NCBI GenBank assembly: GCA_945861025.1 | Contig: CAMASN010000010.1 | Span: 1-64,000, forward strand | DNA length: 64,000 bases | Origin: Ferrithrix thermotolerans DSM 19514 | Lineage (GTDB): Bacteria; Actinomycetota; Acidimicrobiia; Acidimicrobiales; Ilumatobacteraceae | Direction: 5' to 3' | Shown: positions 1 through 10,904 of the stretch, piece by piece | How positions within the stretch are numbered: the first letter of the stretch is position 1 | How the letters are laid out: each line of letters starts with the position of its first letter | Translations under genes and position numbers: made by a program | The notes under the pieces: generated by a model | The model's database searches: none | What the model was told of the DNA's origin: nothing | Seen by the model: only the letters and a program-made list of their open reading frames with translations

Positions 1-357
1 GGCGAGCGCGCTCGCGAGTGCCATTGCGCGTGCGGGGTCGGCGCCGGTTCCTGCGACTGCAATAAGGGTGGCAAACACAATTGGAGCGAGGGTGGAATCG
101 GGGCCGACGACCAAGATTCGTGAAGGGCCAAAGAGCGCGTAGGCAAGCAACGCGGCGGCCGTTGTGTACATCCCCGTCTCTGGAGGGAGCCCGGCGAGGC
201 CGGCGTAGGCCATGCCTTGAGGCACCAACAACGTGGTGAGCACGAGCCCTGCAACGAGGTCGTGACGGAACCACTCACGCTTGTAACCGCGCAGTACCGC
301 GATGCCAGGAACTAGGCGCCGAAGTTGTGTGGCTCGTGAACCATTGGCGACGGACAT
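1..357 (-). CDS. SulP-family anion permease, N-terminal part (runs off the window)
   Basis: Inner-membrane transporter of the SulP/SLC26 family, whose members carry sulfate, bicarbonate or other anions. The visible 119 codons start at an ATG at 357 and stay open to the window edge. After a basic N-terminus they contain the family hallmark: residues about 30-60 read DLVAGLVLTTLLVPQGMAYA, followed by GLPPETGMYTT and the conserved LVVGPDSTLAP segment. The substrate cannot be told from this part, and the STAS domain would lie outside the window. The gene sits 21 bp downstream of the recD stop on the same strand, so it may be cotranscribed with recCBD, but no functional link is evident. Confidence 0.88.
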   Translation of the reverse strand, partial: MSVANGSRATQLRRLVPGIAVLRGYKREWFRHDLVAGLVLTTLLVPQGMAYAGLAGLPPETGMYTTAAALLAYALFGPSRILVVGPDSTLAPIVFATLIAVAGTGADPARAMALASALA

Positions 358-378
358 TGCACCGTCAGAGTAGCTGGG

Positions 379-2346
379 TCACGGATTGGCCGAAGCCAGC
401 GCTGAGGTGAGGCCGGTGATGCGGCTGCCGGGCGTTTGCACAGCCTTTCTGACTGCTTCGGCTGTACCCACGACGATGAGGCGCCGGGTGGTGCGCGTGA
501 CTGCTGTGTACAACAACTCTCGGCCGATGAGCGGCGAGGTTTCGGGTGGTAGCACCACGACCACTGTGTCGTATTCGGAGCCCTGACTCTTATGGATGGT
601 CATCGCAAATGCGGTTTCGACCGAGTCGAGTTGCGAGGGGGCGAAGAACCGCACTTCGTCGCCGATTCGAAACGCGGCGCGAGTGCCATCGGGCTGTGCC
701 ACGACCACGCCTGTGTCGCCGTTGGCCAATTGTGTGCCCGGATCATTTCGTGTGATGAGCAATGCTCGGCCGGGATAGAAGCGCGTTGACGCAGCACGGC
801 CGAGCATCCATTGCTCGATCGTACGGTTCCATGCTTCAGCACCGAATGGCCCATGTTTGTGGGCGCACAGCACGCGCACGGCGGTGAGTTCGTGCAGGGC
901 ATCGGTGGCTCGGTTGTCGAGTGCTGCGGCGAGTGACGCTGCGCACGGCGCGGACACCACAGCGCGCACTGCTGCCGACACTGTTGCGCTACTTGGGTCG
1001 TGGTGTTCGACAAAGGTGAGCAGCGGTAGGCCGTTAGCGACGTCGTTGGCGCCGGCGCGCAGCAGTGCCACAACGTCGTCGGGTTTGTTGTCGTGAATGG
1101 CATCGGTGAGCGGGGCAATAGGCGAACCGGCCTGCTGACGGCGCGGCCGGTTGAGGCGCACTACGTGTGGGTGTATCGATGACTCGACCAAGCGGGCTGC
1201 ATCGACCACGTTGGCGAGTACCGAGCCGACCTCGACACTTTCGAGTTGATCTGGGTCGCCGACCAAGATCAGCGTTGCATCGGGTCGCACGGCCTCGAGC
1301 AAGCGGGCCATGAGCGGCAGCGACACCATTGAGGTTTCGTCGATGACCACGACATCGTGTGGAAGTGGATGTGTTGCATCGTGAACGAAGCGAGTGCTGT
1401 TGGGCCCGCGCGGGCCGAGGAGTCGGTGCACGGTGGTGGTAGGCAGGCGGGTGAGTTGGCCAGCGATTTCGGTGGGCAAGATAGCCCTGCCGCCCTCGGC
1501 AGCACCCGCAGCGGTGATGATGGCCTCACGCAAACGTGTTGCCGCTTTTCCGGTTGGTGCCGCAAGCGCGATGCGTAGCGGAGTGCCACGGTCGCCGGCA
1601 TTGTGCAGCATGACCGCCAGCAGGCGCGCAATGGTGTGGGTCTTGCCGGTTCCTGGACCGCCGACGATGACGCCCAATGCTGACGACAGTGCCATGCGCG
1701 CCGCCTGATGCTGGGTGTTGGGATCGTGTTCGAGAGATATGGGGTTCAGTTCAGTGGCGGGCAGTAGGCGGCCGAGAAGGGCTTCGGCGCTTGCCGAGAG
1801 CGACTCAGACGATGCGCCGCTGCACCGCGCTCGAAGCGATGCCGCCACGATGCACTCATCGACCCACTGGCGCTGGGTGTAGAGCTTGTGGCCGTTGAGT
1901 ACCAACGGGTGTTTGTCGAGCACGGGCTCGGGATCGGCCGCCGACACGACCCTCACTACGTTGCTGGCCTGCAGCGCTTGGGTCCATTGTTCGGTGCTGG
2001 GCCAGACCAACGCGTCGAATGCCGACGGCGCTGTTGTCTCGGCGTCAGGATCGTCGGTGTCGAGACGGTCGTCGGTGTCGCTGCGGTCGTCGCTGTTCGC
2101 GATCTCGGCGTGCGTCATCAACGACGCTTGGCCGAGGTCGATGCACACATGGCCGTGAAGCGGAGCCCACAATGCCAACGCCGCGCCGAGGTGCAACAAC
2201 GGCGTTGCCTGCGGGTCGCTGCGAGTGATGACCTCGGTGGCGTGTATTTCGGCGACGCCAAACACGCCGGCATCGACCCATGGCTGCAGCGAGGCAAGTG
2301 AGGGAGCAAGCGTTGGCACGAGTGGGTGAACAATTGAAGATGTCAC
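379..2346 (-). CDS. recD: Exodeoxyribonuclease V alpha subunit RecD
   Basis: Fast 5'-3' superfamily 1 helicase subunit of RecBCD, which unwinds double-strand breaks and loads RecA. The 655-residue protein shows Walker A (GPGTGKTHT), Walker B (VVIDETSM), the GDPDQLESVEVGSVLAN motif, and the C-terminal motifs AMTIHKSQGSEYD and LLYTAVTRT typical of RecD. I chose the GTG at 2346 because its GTGA overlaps the recB stop codon, matching the recB/recC junction; the frame stays open further upstream but only inside recB. It is the last gene of recC-recB-recD. A run of Asp/Arg/Ser repeats near residues 78-95 is a local low-complexity insert. Confidence 0.93.
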   Translation of the reverse strand: MTSSIVHPLVPTLAPSLASLQPWVDAGVFGVAEIHATEVITRSDPQATPLLHLGAALALWAPLHGHVCIDLGQASLMTHAEIANSDDRSDTDDRLDTDDPDAETTAPSAFDALVWPSTEQWTQALQASNVVRVVSAADPEPVLDKHPLVLNGHKLYTQRQWVDECIVAASLRARCSGASSESLSASAEALLGRLLPATELNPISLEHDPNTQHQAARMALSSALGVIVGGPGTGKTHTIARLLAVMLHNAGDRGTPLRIALAAPTGKAATRLREAIITAAGAAEGGRAILPTEIAGQLTRLPTTTVHRLLGPRGPNSTRFVHDATHPLPHDVVVIDETSMVSLPLMARLLEAVRPDATLILVGDPDQLESVEVGSVLANVVDAARLVESSIHPHVVRLNRPRRQQAGSPIAPLTDAIHDNKPDDVVALLRAGANDVANGLPLLTFVEHHDPSSATVSAAVRAVVSAPCAASLAAALDNRATDALHELTAVRVLCAHKHGPFGAEAWNRTIEQWMLGRAASTRFYPGRALLITRNDPGTQLANGDTGVVVAQPDGTRAAFRIGDEVRFFAPSQLDSVETAFAMTIHKSQGSEYDTVVVVLPPETSPLIGRELLYTAVTRTTRRLIVVGTAEAVRKAVQTPGSRITGLTSALASANP

Positions 2347-5300
2347 GATGCACTTCCGGTTGCGAACAGATTGTCGAGTGCGAGGATCGCCTCGGTTGGT
2401 GGTCGCCATGAAAAAACGCCATGGCACACTTCGTTGACTTGCGGCGTGAGTGGGCCGACCATGCCGCGAACAAACAGATAACCAATACCACCGAGATGTT
2501 GATCGGGGTCGTACCCGGAACCAAGCCGCCAACGCAGGTAGCGATGCAGCGCCACGGTGTAGAGCAGCGCTTGCAGCGGGTACCGATGCTCTTGCATTGA
2601 TGGCACCAGTTTCTGCGGAGCGTACGCAGCGATGGGATCGGAGGCGCCAGGAACGTGCAGGCGGTTGGTCTTGTAGTCGACCACGAGGTACTTGTGGGCG
2701 CCGTTGTGTGGCACTCGGAAGACGGCATCGATAGAGCCGTTCATCCAACCGGAGATCTTGATGCCGTTGGTCTCGTCAGCGAGGAGTTCGGCATAGGGAC
2801 GCACCGGGTCGGTGAGTGGCAGCGTGCGCAACAGAATGTCGGCGATCGCACGAGTTGGCATGGGGTGGTCTGCTGCGGCGGCGCCCGCGTTGATCGGGAA
2901 GTCGAAGTTCAGTTCGCTGAGGCGGTTCTCGGGGGAGAAGTCGCGGAGTGTGAGCTGATTAAACAGCGGACCAAGCGGTGTGTGCAGCGCAGCGATTAGG
3001 CCTGCAGCCACCTGCTCGGTATCGATGTTGAGGCCGTCGCGCTGAGCGTGGTGGGCGACAAGCGTCAGCACGTCGGTGTCGAGTTTGTCTGAAGTGAAAT
3101 CGAGTTCTTCGAGCACCGTGTGAACGAATGTGCCGAACGAAGCGCCGGCCACGGCGTTGGCGAGGTGAGCGACAACGGCGCCCGATTGAGGCGAGCGAGG
3201 CGTCGTGCGTGACCCTGTGTCGGCGATGACCCCGTCGGCGGCCGATGTTGGCTCGTCGGCGCCACCACGAATGGGAGCGAAGGCGGCATGATCGGCGCCA
3301 CCGTGAGCAATGGTGTCAATGGTGTTGCCGAGGCGAGTGAACGACCAACGCTTCCAGTTGGGGTTTGTGAGGCCGTGGCGCCCGCCGGTGGACGCAGTGG
3401 CGAGGGCAATCGACGATTGAACGTCGGCGCCGGCCCACCGACTGACGGACGCGTGGTCGAGCACCTCGTTCAGGCTGATGGCTCCGCCGCTGGTGGTTAC
3501 CAGCACGCTCAACTGGTCGAGAACACCCTGCATCGTGGTGGCTTGGTACGCCAGAGCAGTTTCTTTGATCGATTTGCCGACCTTGACTCGAGGGCTGAAT
3601 GAGTTGAGCACCGGGCCATCGCCTTCACGGTCGAGCAGGATGCGTGCGAGCGCAGACTTGTTCGCTTGCCATGTGGAAGCCCACCACACCTCGAGGCGGT
3701 GCTGCGCCCGCGTGAGCGCCACGTAGAGCAAGCGCAGATCGTCGCCCTCGTTGTCGAGTTTGGCCCGTCGCTCGCGAGCGTCTTGGTCGCTCGTGCTGCT
3801 GGCATCGTCGGGGTCGAGCAACCCTTGGTCCCACGCAACCGAGGACGCAAGGTCGATGGTGCGCGCGCCGTCGGGACTCGTATACGAGTATGGCTTTTTT
3901 AGATTGTTTGGCTTCTTGAAACCGAACGGCAACAACACGATGGGGTACTCAAGGCCTTTGGCCGAATGGATTGTGGTGATCTGAACCGCTAGCGCATCGG
4001 ATTCGATGCGGCGCATGGTGGGCTCGCTGCGTTCGTTGGTTGACGCAACCATTTCGTCGAGCACGCGTAGCACTTGGCCGGCTTCGGCCCGGGCGGGTAA
4101 TGCGTTGGCCAAGAGTTCGGCGATGTGGTCGAGATCGGTGAGGTGCCGCTCGCCTTGCTCGAGACGCAGAATTGAGGGCAGCAGTTCGGGCCGAGCCTTT
4201 TCTTCGTCGTACATCGAGGCCAGTCCGACGCGGTGTAAGCGCTGAGCCATATTTGCGACGCGCTCTTGCATCGCTGAGAGTGTGGCGTCGGCGTCGGGGC
4301 CACAGAATGCGGCTGGGTTGGCGGCCAAGAACCAGCCCAGCGAAGCGCCGCGAACTGCTGGCGCGTGAGACGGATTTGCCAACGCCGTGAGCAGCAGGCG
4401 CCATTGCATGACTGCTGGGGTGCTGAGTACCGAGCCCGTGCGAGTGCGAACTGCAGGGATGCCGGCCTGACGAAGTGCAGCGGCAACGTGCTCGGCGTTG
4501 CTGTGCGCGCTGACTAATACAGCGATGTCGCCGGGGCGCACTGGCGTGGGTTCGGTGCTGCCCGCAGCGGTGATTGTGTCGTGCTCGAGGAGATGGATGA
4601 TGCGCCGCACGAGGTGGCCGAGCACGACTGCTCGCACCTTGGGCATGGCGAGTTGTTTGCCGTTTTTTGAGAGCAAGCCGTCGCGAGGAAGCACTGCGTG
4701 CAGTTGCACCGCAGCTTCGTTGCCCAACGCGTTGAACGGGGCAGTGTCGCAGGGTTGCACTGGCAGGAACTTGATACGCGGATCACCGAGCGTGGCGCCT
4801 GCGAGGAGATGCTCGATTCCGAGCAGCAGTTGTTGATCGGAGCGGTGGTTGGTGGCCAAGCTGAACACGTTTGCCTGATCGACGGCATTGAGATAGGCGT
4901 GAACATCGGCTCCACGGAACCGGTAGATGGCTTGTTTAGGGTCGCCTACGGTGATGAGCACTTCGCTTGCGAATGCTGTCTGGAAGACCTGCCACTGCAC
5001 CCGATCGGTGTCTTGGAATTCGTCGATGAGTACCACCGAGAATCGTGCCGAGAGTTGCTCGGCTACGGCGGGTCCGTGCACAGGATCGAGGAGCGCATCG
5101 TGTAGATCGGTGATGAGCGAGTCGTATCCGATTTCGCCCCGTGCCTGTTGTCGAGACTTTACCTCGGCGCAGGCGTGCAGTACGAGATCGCTCCACCGCA
5201 TCGCGAGCGCCTCGGTGATGTCGTCTTCGACCAGGGCGGTTTCGGCCGTTGGCACCAATCGTGCGCCCGGGTTGCCGATGACCATGGAAACGGCGTCGAT

Positions 5301-5903
5301 CAAGCTGGTCTCGACCTGCTTCGGTGTTGTGGCATTTTTGGAGCTGTTGTCTGAGAGCAATGCGGGATTGTCGGCCAATTGGCTGATGAGCAGGTCTCTG
5401 CAGACCTCGGCGACGATGTCTGCGGAGTTGTCGACGAGTGCGGCGTCGGGGTTGTTGCCTGCGCGAAGACCGAGTTGCCCCAGGGCTTGTTGGCAAAAGC
5501 CGTGGATGGTGGTGATGGTGAGCTCGTCGAAACGGGCAATGGCATCGAGGAGATGTCGCCGCTGCTGCTCGGTGCGGCCCGCACTTGTGGCAGCCCGCAC
5601 GACCTCGATGAGCCATTGAGGCGTGTCGGCGAGATCGGCATTGGGAAGCAACGCTTGCGCTGCGATGTCAAGCATGGACCGCGTGCGATCACGTAGCTCG
5701 GTGACAGCGGCGCGGGTAAACGTGACCACCAACAACTGATCGGCGGTGATGCCGCGTTCGGCGACGTAGCGCACGATGAGCGCAGTGAGTGCATAGGTCT
5801 TGCCAGTACCGGCGCTGGCTTCGAGCGATGCGCGCCCAGTGGGCAGTGGCTGGTTGAGGTTAAACGGCGCGCCCGACGGCGCAGCTTCGAAGTGAGCGCT
5901 CAT
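2343..5903 (-). CDS. recB: Exodeoxyribonuclease V beta subunit RecB
   Basis: UvrD-like 3'-5' helicase plus nuclease of the RecBCD complex. The 1186-residue protein begins with ATG at 5903, whose ATGA overlaps the recC stop. Visible features in order are Walker A (EASAGTGKTYAL, residues 28-39), the early VVTFTRAAVTEL motif, Walker B (VVLIDEFQDTD), the GDPKQAIYRFRGAD motif, ITTIHSAKGLEYPIVLLP, LLYVALTRAQHRL and, near the C-terminus, the nuclease signature VVDYKTNRL. The presence of both helicase and DYK nuclease motifs argues for a complete active subunit rather than a generic UvrD. It lies between recC and recD, overlapping both by 4 nt, so translation is probably coupled. Confidence 0.95.
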   Translation of the reverse strand: MSAHFEAAPSGAPFNLNQPLPTGRASLEASAGTGKTYALTALIVRYVAERGITADQLLVVTFTRAAVTELRDRTRSMLDIAAQALLPNADLADTPQWLIEVVRAATSAGRTEQQRRHLLDAIARFDELTITTIHGFCQQALGQLGLRAGNNPDAALVDNSADIVAEVCRDLLISQLADNPALLSDNSSKNATTPKQVETSLIDAVSMVIGNPGARLVPTAETALVEDDITEALAMRWSDLVLHACAEVKSRQQARGEIGYDSLITDLHDALLDPVHGPAVAEQLSARFSVVLIDEFQDTDRVQWQVFQTAFASEVLITVGDPKQAIYRFRGADVHAYLNAVDQANVFSLATNHRSDQQLLLGIEHLLAGATLGDPRIKFLPVQPCDTAPFNALGNEAAVQLHAVLPRDGLLSKNGKQLAMPKVRAVVLGHLVRRIIHLLEHDTITAAGSTEPTPVRPGDIAVLVSAHSNAEHVAAALRQAGIPAVRTRTGSVLSTPAVMQWRLLLTALANPSHAPAVRGASLGWFLAANPAAFCGPDADATLSAMQERVANMAQRLHRVGLASMYDEEKARPELLPSILRLEQGERHLTDLDHIAELLANALPARAEAGQVLRVLDEMVASTNERSEPTMRRIESDALAVQITTIHSAKGLEYPIVLLPFGFKKPNNLKKPYSYTSPDGARTIDLASSVAWDQGLLDPDDASSTSDQDARERRAKLDNEGDDLRLLYVALTRAQHRLEVWWASTWQANKSALARILLDREGDGPVLNSFSPRVKVGKSIKETALAYQATTMQGVLDQLSVLVTTSGGAISLNEVLDHASVSRWAGADVQSSIALATASTGGRHGLTNPNWKRWSFTRLGNTIDTIAHGGADHAAFAPIRGGADEPTSAADGVIADTGSRTTPRSPQSGAVVAHLANAVAGASFGTFVHTVLEELDFTSDKLDTDVLTLVAHHAQRDGLNIDTEQVAAGLIAALHTPLGPLFNQLTLRDFSPENRLSELNFDFPINAGAAAADHPMPTRAIADILLRTLPLTDPVRPYAELLADETNGIKISGWMNGSIDAVFRVPHNGAHKYLVVDYKTNRLHVPGASDPIAAYAPQKLVPSMQEHRYPLQALLYTVALHRYLRWRLGSGYDPDQHLGGIGYLFVRGMVGPLTPQVNEVCHGVFSWRPPTEAILALDNLFATGSAS

Positions 5904-8900
5904 GATGCTGTGTCGACCGTCAGGAATGAGTGGTAGGCGTCCCACAGAACACGGGCCAACGGGGCGGCAGCGGGGAGTAGCTGATCTGGGTCGGCGTCTT
6001 CCCAGAGGAACTTGGTGTACGGGTCCTTGAGGTCTTGCTCGAGCTCGGCTTCGTCGATGCACCCCGCTGCGTAGAGGTCTGCGGAGGTGCGCTCAAAGAG
6101 CGGCAACGGTTCGCGTAGCGCCTGAAGACGCAACGATAGGGCGACATCGAGCAGATGCTGCGCTGCAACCACGCGCTGCGGCCCGTCGGCTGGGGTGAGC
6201 CATTCGTGCTCGGGCTTCGTGCCGCTGCCGCTGCGGGTAACCAAGATGGCCTTCCACGGGTGCTCGGGGTATGCCACCACTGCGGCTGCAAGATGCAGTG
6301 CAGCAGTGAGCCGATAACGCGGGTTGGGCCGGTTGAAGTGCACCCGCACCAAGGTGTGCCCGGCGAGGTCGGTAAGCGTGGCGACGAGCTGCACTGAAAC
6401 AGGCTCGGCGCCGGTGGATGTAAGCATGAGGTTGATGAGCGCGCTCTCTGAGTGCGTTATCAGTCCGGCGAGTTCGGGGAGCGCCTGAATCAGTTTGCTG
6501 ACTTCGGATTCGACGGCGTTGAGGGCAGATTGCGACAGCTCGCGCGGTGGCAGGGTACCGCTGAGCTGTTGAGCGATTCGCCACTGCGCGAGTTGCTCGG
6601 GCGATGACGTTCGCCGGTGCTGCGTCAGCAGGTCGGTGCCGATGTGTGAGGCCTCGAGCGGCGAAACATAGAGTGGTATCTCGGTGGCGATCTCGTCGGC
6701 TTGGCCGGGCATGCGCACATCGAGTCGATCGATGAGATACGTGCGGGACGGCCGGGTACACGACTGAACGAGGTCGAGCAGGCTGACGGTGTCGGGCACC
6801 AGCGGCGGCAGCGGCGCAGCGCGGCCTGACCCCGATGGCGATGTTGCTGCGGGCTCGCGACGCACGATGGCTGCGTCGAGCATGCCGGTGTCGAAGCTGA
6901 ATGGTTGGCCAGGTTGGGCCGCAACCAGTGCGTTGCCGACTGCGAAGTTGAACTCGTCGTACGCCTGACGTGGGTGTTTGGTGAGAATCATTTGTTCTAC
7001 AGCAGTGTCGATGGAGATGCCGCCAAGTTCGTGAGGATTGAGGGTGGCAGCCACAGTGTCTTTGAACTCGATGAGTTGCACGGGCAGTGGAAGCTTGCGG
7101 TTGGTGGTGATGTCGCTGCCGTCGCAGGTGATGACGAGGTGGTCGCCGGCTGCCATGAGCGCATCGAGGAGCAGATGTCGACCTTCGACTCGGGGGTCGC
7201 GTTCGCCCACGCAGGGCCGCGCGCCGAGCAGATCGTCGCCATCGGAACCAGAAGAACGCAGGCTGCTTTCGTCGAGGCCAAGGATGCAGATGACGCGGGC
7301 CGCAAGGTTGCGCACCGGAACCATGCCCGTGATGGTGACGGCTCCGGAGCGCAGGGTGAGCCGCCCGCGTGGCGCCGAATTGATGTCGGCAAGCAATGCG
7401 CGAATGTCGTTGAGAGCTAACGGAACTTCGTTTGCGGCATCGGCGAGTTTCGAGTTGGTGCGGAGATCTTCGATAGCGCCGATGACCTGAGCTAACTGCC
7501 AGGCGTCGTTAGGTGCAGTAGCGAACAACGAGCGCGCAATGTTGGTCAGCGCATTGACCCAGTAATCGATGGGGTGATCGCCCAGCGTGGCGGTGCGAGC
7601 AACGCGCAAACGAGCGACGAGCTCGGCGAGTAGGCCAGCGGTGCGCAGCCCGCCGGTAGGCACGTCGTCGAACGGCACAATGCCATTGGGCCCGACCCGT
7701 GGTGATGGAGCAGCCATCGCTGCACCTATCAGCAGTCGGTCGATGGAGGCCGCCCAGGTGCCTTCGGCGAAATCGTCGGAGAGCCAAATACGCCGGTGGT
7801 CGATGTCGAGGCCCCAGGTTGTGTTGAGATCGCTGATCCACCGGTCGATTGTGGAGATGTCGCCTTCGGACATGCCGAGGCATTGCTGAATTGGGGCAAG
7901 GGCACAGAGGCCGAGCAGTTCGGTGGCGGTGCAGCGACCTGCCACAAGGTGGATCGCCGCAGTGAGCGCAACTGCAACGGGGTTGGTGGCGCCGAGCGAA
8001 AGGTCGCTGACGTAGACAGGCACAGGCAACGAGCCGCGAGCAAACACCGATGCAGCCAACGGGGCGAAGCGGGGTAGATCGGGGCAGACCACAATGATGT
8101 CGTGCGGGGTCAGCGTTGGGTCGGCGGCAAAGAGATGCCCCAAGGCGTCTCGCAGTACCTCGAGTTGACGCGTGGCGCCGTGGCAGGAGTGAACCTGCAC
8201 ACTGTTGTCGGCGGTGAAGGGGTGCTCGCCGGAGGGGTCGTGGTCGGCAGCAATATCGGCCTGTAGCTGATGCAGCAGCGACCGCGGCGACAGCGGCGCA
8301 GCATCGAGAGTGCGAAGCAGTGGGTGGGGGTACTCGAGGTGCTCGGCGCTCAAGCCGCGCAACAGAGCGGCGGCCTCCATGGATGGCCGCGCCCACGATC
8401 GGGTGAGGCGATGGTTTACGTTGGCAGTGGCGTCGCACGCGCTGCGCAGAGTGAGTCGGCCAGCAAGTTGTTGACGACATTGCTGCCATGCAACCACCGA
8501 CGGGTGCACCAAGAACAGGTGCACTTCGCGCACCGCAGCCAATGCGTTGATTACGCTGAGTTGGCCAGGCGACACGGCGCTAACACCAAACACGCTGACG
8601 CGCTGGGGGAGCAGCGGCTCGAGTCCGCCCCGAGAGAGATCTTCGAGCAACCGCGGCAGTTGCTCGGCCCGACTCGGGAGCGCAATCAACGATTGCACCT
8701 CGCGCCACAGCGCGGGTTGCCACGTTTGGTCGGCCGCTAGGGGAACGACTGCGGTGTTCTCGTCGAGCGTGCCGTCGCCGTCGCGCCCGATAGCCCACTG
8801 CTGCAACATCTCGGGACGATTGTTTTCGTACCCATCGAACAGATCGGCGATGCGGCGCGCTGTTGAATAACGACTGCGGCTGCCCGCCGGGTCGTGTGGG

Positions 8901-9250
8901 CTTTGCGCGAGAAAGTGGGGCACCTGCGACGAGGCAGATTGCAGCACCTGCAGCACCGTCCATGTGAGGTGATCGATATCCCACGGATTGGTGGATGTTG
9001 GCGCCTGACCAAGTGCTCGACCAATGAAGCCGCCCGGAAACGGCATGTCGATATTGGCCGAGATGCCATCGCCGCGGCCAGATGCGCCAAGGCGAAGCGC
9101 AAGCTGTTGCTGGAGCCAATCGCGGATGCCTGCAGTGGGCACGGCAACGACTTCGGTAGCGAACGGGTCGGAGAGTGGCGCCTCGAGTAGCGATGCCAAG
9201 GCGTGGCAGAGGCCGGTGAGTTGCGCGCCATGGTGAATATGTAGGCCCAA
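5900..9250 (-). CDS. recC: Exodeoxyribonuclease V gamma subunit RecC
   Basis: Chi-recognition and scaffold subunit of RecBCD. It is 1116 residues, close to the usual RecC length, and starts [14 protein letters not shown]. Family-typical segments include [19 protein letters not shown] near residue 40, [31 protein letters not shown]-type text in the middle, and a helicase-like fold without Walker residues, as known for RecC. It is the first gene of the operon recC-recB-recD. The 162-bp gap to the divergent aldehyde dehydrogenase must carry both promoters. Confidence 0.93.
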   Translation of the reverse strand: MGLHIHHGAQLTGLCHALASLLEAPLSDPFATEVVAVPTAGIRDWLQQQLALRLGASGRGDGISANIDMPFPGGFIGRALGQAPTSTNPWDIDHLTWTVLQVLQSASSQVPHFLAQSPHDPAGSRSRYSTARRIADLFDGYENNRPEMLQQWAIGRDGDGTLDENTAVVPLAADQTWQPALWREVQSLIALPSRAEQLPRLLEDLSRGGLEPLLPQRVSVFGVSAVSPGQLSVINALAAVREVHLFLVHPSVVAWQQCRQQLAGRLTLRSACDATANVNHRLTRSWARPSMEAAALLRGLSAEHLEYPHPLLRTLDAAPLSPRSLLHQLQADIAADHDPSGEHPFTADNSVQVHSCHGATRQLEVLRDALGHLFAADPTLTPHDIIVVCPDLPRFAPLAASVFARGSLPVPVYVSDLSLGATNPVAVALTAAIHLVAGRCTATELLGLCALAPIQQCLGMSEGDISTIDRWISDLNTTWGLDIDHRRIWLSDDFAEGTWAASIDRLLIGAAMAAPSPRVGPNGIVPFDDVPTGGLRTAGLLAELVARLRVARTATLGDHPIDYWVNALTNIARSLFATAPNDAWQLAQVIGAIEDLRTNSKLADAANEVPLALNDIRALLADINSAPRGRLTLRSGAVTITGMVPVRNLAARVICILGLDESSLRSSGSDGDDLLGARPCVGERDPRVEGRHLLLDALMAAGDHLVITCDGSDITTNRKLPLPVQLIEFKDTVAATLNPHELGGISIDTAVEQMILTKHPRQAYDEFNFAVGNALVAAQPGQPFSFDTGMLDAAIVRREPAATSPSGSGRAAPLPPLVPDTVSLLDLVQSCTRPSRTYLIDRLDVRMPGQADEIATEIPLYVSPLEASHIGTDLLTQHRRTSSPEQLAQWRIAQQLSGTLPPRELSQSALNAVESEVSKLIQALPELAGLITHSESALINLMLTSTGAEPVSVQLVATLTDLAGHTLVRVHFNRPNPRYRLTAALHLAAAVVAYPEHPWKAILVTRSGSGTKPEHEWLTPADGPQRVVAAQHLLDVALSLRLQALREPLPLFERTSADLYAAGCIDEAELEQDLKDPYTKFLWEDADPDQLLPAAAPLARVLWDAYHSFLTVDTAS

Positions 9251-9412
9251 CGTGGTCTCGTCTCGGAATCGGTGTGGCAGGCGGACGGTTCCACACGCGT
9301 TTCGCTATTTGACCACATGGGTGTCACAGAGATTGGCGGATCAGGTTCTGGCTGCGATACGGCCCCAAAGAATGGCGTACGCTGGCCTGAAAATCACATG
9401 GAGGAACCCCAA

Positions 9413-10852
9413 ATGACCGACACCCAGACCAACTACGACAAGCTCTACATCAATGGAGCATGGGTCGCATCTACCTCGACTGAAACCATTCAGGTCATCG
9501 ATTCGGTGACCGAAGGCGTGATGGCGACCATCCCATCGGGCACCGCTGCCGATGTTGATGCTGCAGTGAAAGCCGCCGCAGCAGCGTTCGAGTCGTGGGC
9601 CAACACGCCTCGCGAAGAGCGCGCCAAGTACCTCACCCGTATCGGTGATGCACTCGGTGCGCGCATGGACGAAATCGCTACAGCGATCTCGAAAGAGACC
9701 GGCATGGCGAAGTGGTTGTCGCAAATGGTGCAGGTCGGCTTGCCCATCAACAGCTTCAACACCGCCGCATCGCTCGCCGAGAACTACGAGTTCACTGAGA
9801 CCATCGGCTCGTCGCTCGTCGTGCGCGAGCCCATCGGTGTCGTCGCGTGCATCACGCCTTGGAACTACCCGCTGCACCAGATCGCTGCCAAGGTTGCCTA
9901 CGCCATGGCTGCGGGCTGCACCGTTGTGCTCAAGCCCAGCGAAGTCGCCCCGGTCGATGCGTTCATCTTGGCCGACATTATCAACGAGGTCGGCCTGCCC
10001 GCAGGTGTGTTCAACCTCGTGTCCGGTCATGGCACCGTGGTGGGCGAGGCAATGTCGCTGCACCCAGCCGTCGACATGGTGTCGTTCACTGGTTCAACCC
10101 GCGCCGGAAAGCGCGTGATGCAGGCCGGTGCCGAGACCATCAAGAAGATCGCACTCGAACTTGGCGGCAAGAGCGCCAACGTGTTGCTCGCCGATCTCGA
10201 TACCGCTGGCTTCTCGAAGGCCGTGGCCGATGGTGTTGGCAAGGCGTTCTTGAACTCGGGTCAGACCTGTTCGGCGCTCACCCGCATGCTGGTCCCTCGT
10301 GATCGTCTCGCCGAGGCCGAAGCAATCGCCGGAGCAACCGCCGAAGCAATGGTGGTTGGCGATCCATTCGCCGCTGGCATTCACCTCGGGCCACTCGCCT
10401 CGGCAGCCCAGCGTGACCGCGTGCAGGGCTACATCCAAAAGGGAATCGACGAAGGCGCCAAGCTGGTTGCCGGTGGCCTCGGCGCACCCGAAGGCCTCGA
10501 CGTGGGCTTCTATGTGCGGCCAACTGTGTTCTCTGGTGTCACCCCTGAAATGACCATTGCCCAAGAAGAGATCTTTGGCCCAGTGCTGTCTATCTTGCCC
10601 TACGACACCGAAGACGATGCAGTGCGCATCGCTAACGGCGTGGTGTATGGCCTCGCCGGTGGCGTGTGGTCGGCAAGCAAGGAGCATGCGCAAGCCGTGG
10701 CGCTTCGGTTGCGCACCGGTCAGGTCGAGGTGAACGGTGGGGCATTCAACCCCAACGCTCCGTTTGGTGGCTACAAGCAGTCGGGCATCGGCCGCGAGTA
10801 TGGCCGCTTTGGCATCGAAGAGTTCCTTGAGATCAAGAGCCTGCAGCTCTAG
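9413..10852 (+). CDS. NAD(P)-dependent aldehyde dehydrogenase
   Basis: Oxidises an aldehyde to the acid. The 479-residue protein has the complete ALDH superfamily set: the Asn motif [11 protein letters not shown], the Rossmann GSTRAGKRV, the general-base Glu in ELGGKS, the catalytic Cys in NSGQTCSAL, and EEIFGPVLS near the C-terminus. The start is the ATG at 9413 because GGAGGA (9400-9405) lies 7 nt upstream; the frame is open earlier but without such a site. It is convergent with a dioxygenase that resembles trimethyllysine hydroxylase, so 4-trimethylaminobutyraldehyde or a related betaine aldehyde is a possible substrate. This is inference; sequence motifs alone do not fix the substrate. 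Confidence 0.92.
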   Translation: MTDTQTNYDKLYINGAWVASTSTETIQVIDSVTEGVMATIPSGTAADVDAAVKAAAAAFESWANTPREERAKYLTRIGDALGARMDEIATAISKETGMAKWLSQMVQVGLPINSFNTAASLAENYEFTETIGSSLVVREPIGVVACITPWNYPLHQIAAKVAYAMAAGCTVVLKPSEVAPVDAFILADIINEVGLPAGVFNLVSGHGTVVGEAMSLHPAVDMVSFTGSTRAGKRVMQAGAETIKKIALELGGKSANVLLADLDTAGFSKAVADGVGKAFLNSGQTCSALTRMLVPRDRLAEAEAIAGATAEAMVVGDPFAAGIHLGPLASAAQRDRVQGYIQKGIDEGAKLVAGGLGAPEGLDVGFYVRPTVFSGVTPEMTIAQEEIFGPVLSILPYDTEDDAVRIANGVVYGLAGGVWSASKEHAQAVALRLRTGQVEVNGGAFNPNAPFGGYKQSGIGREYGRFGIEEFLEIKSLQL

Positions 10853-10873
10853 ATCTGAGTTCGAACAGTGGGG

Positions 10874-10904
10874 CTGGTTGCGTCAGGAAAACTGACGCAA
10901 CCGG
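10874..10904. terminator. Hairpin between convergent genes, overlapping a stop codon
   Basis: GGTTGCGTCA (10876-10885) and its exact complement TGACGCAACC (10893-10902) flank a 7-nt loop, and an outer G-T and C-G pair extend the stem. It lies between the aldehyde dehydrogenase stop and the convergent dioxygenase, and its left arm contains the dioxygenase TGA (10883-10885). No U-tract follows on either strand, so bidirectional termination is inferred from position and symmetry. Confidence 0.6.

Noticed and set aside
2045-2728. Second frame opened between recB and recD (minus strand)
   Set aside because: It overlaps both genes in another frame and lacks any RecBCD or other motif; the GTG start at 2346 explains the junction fully.
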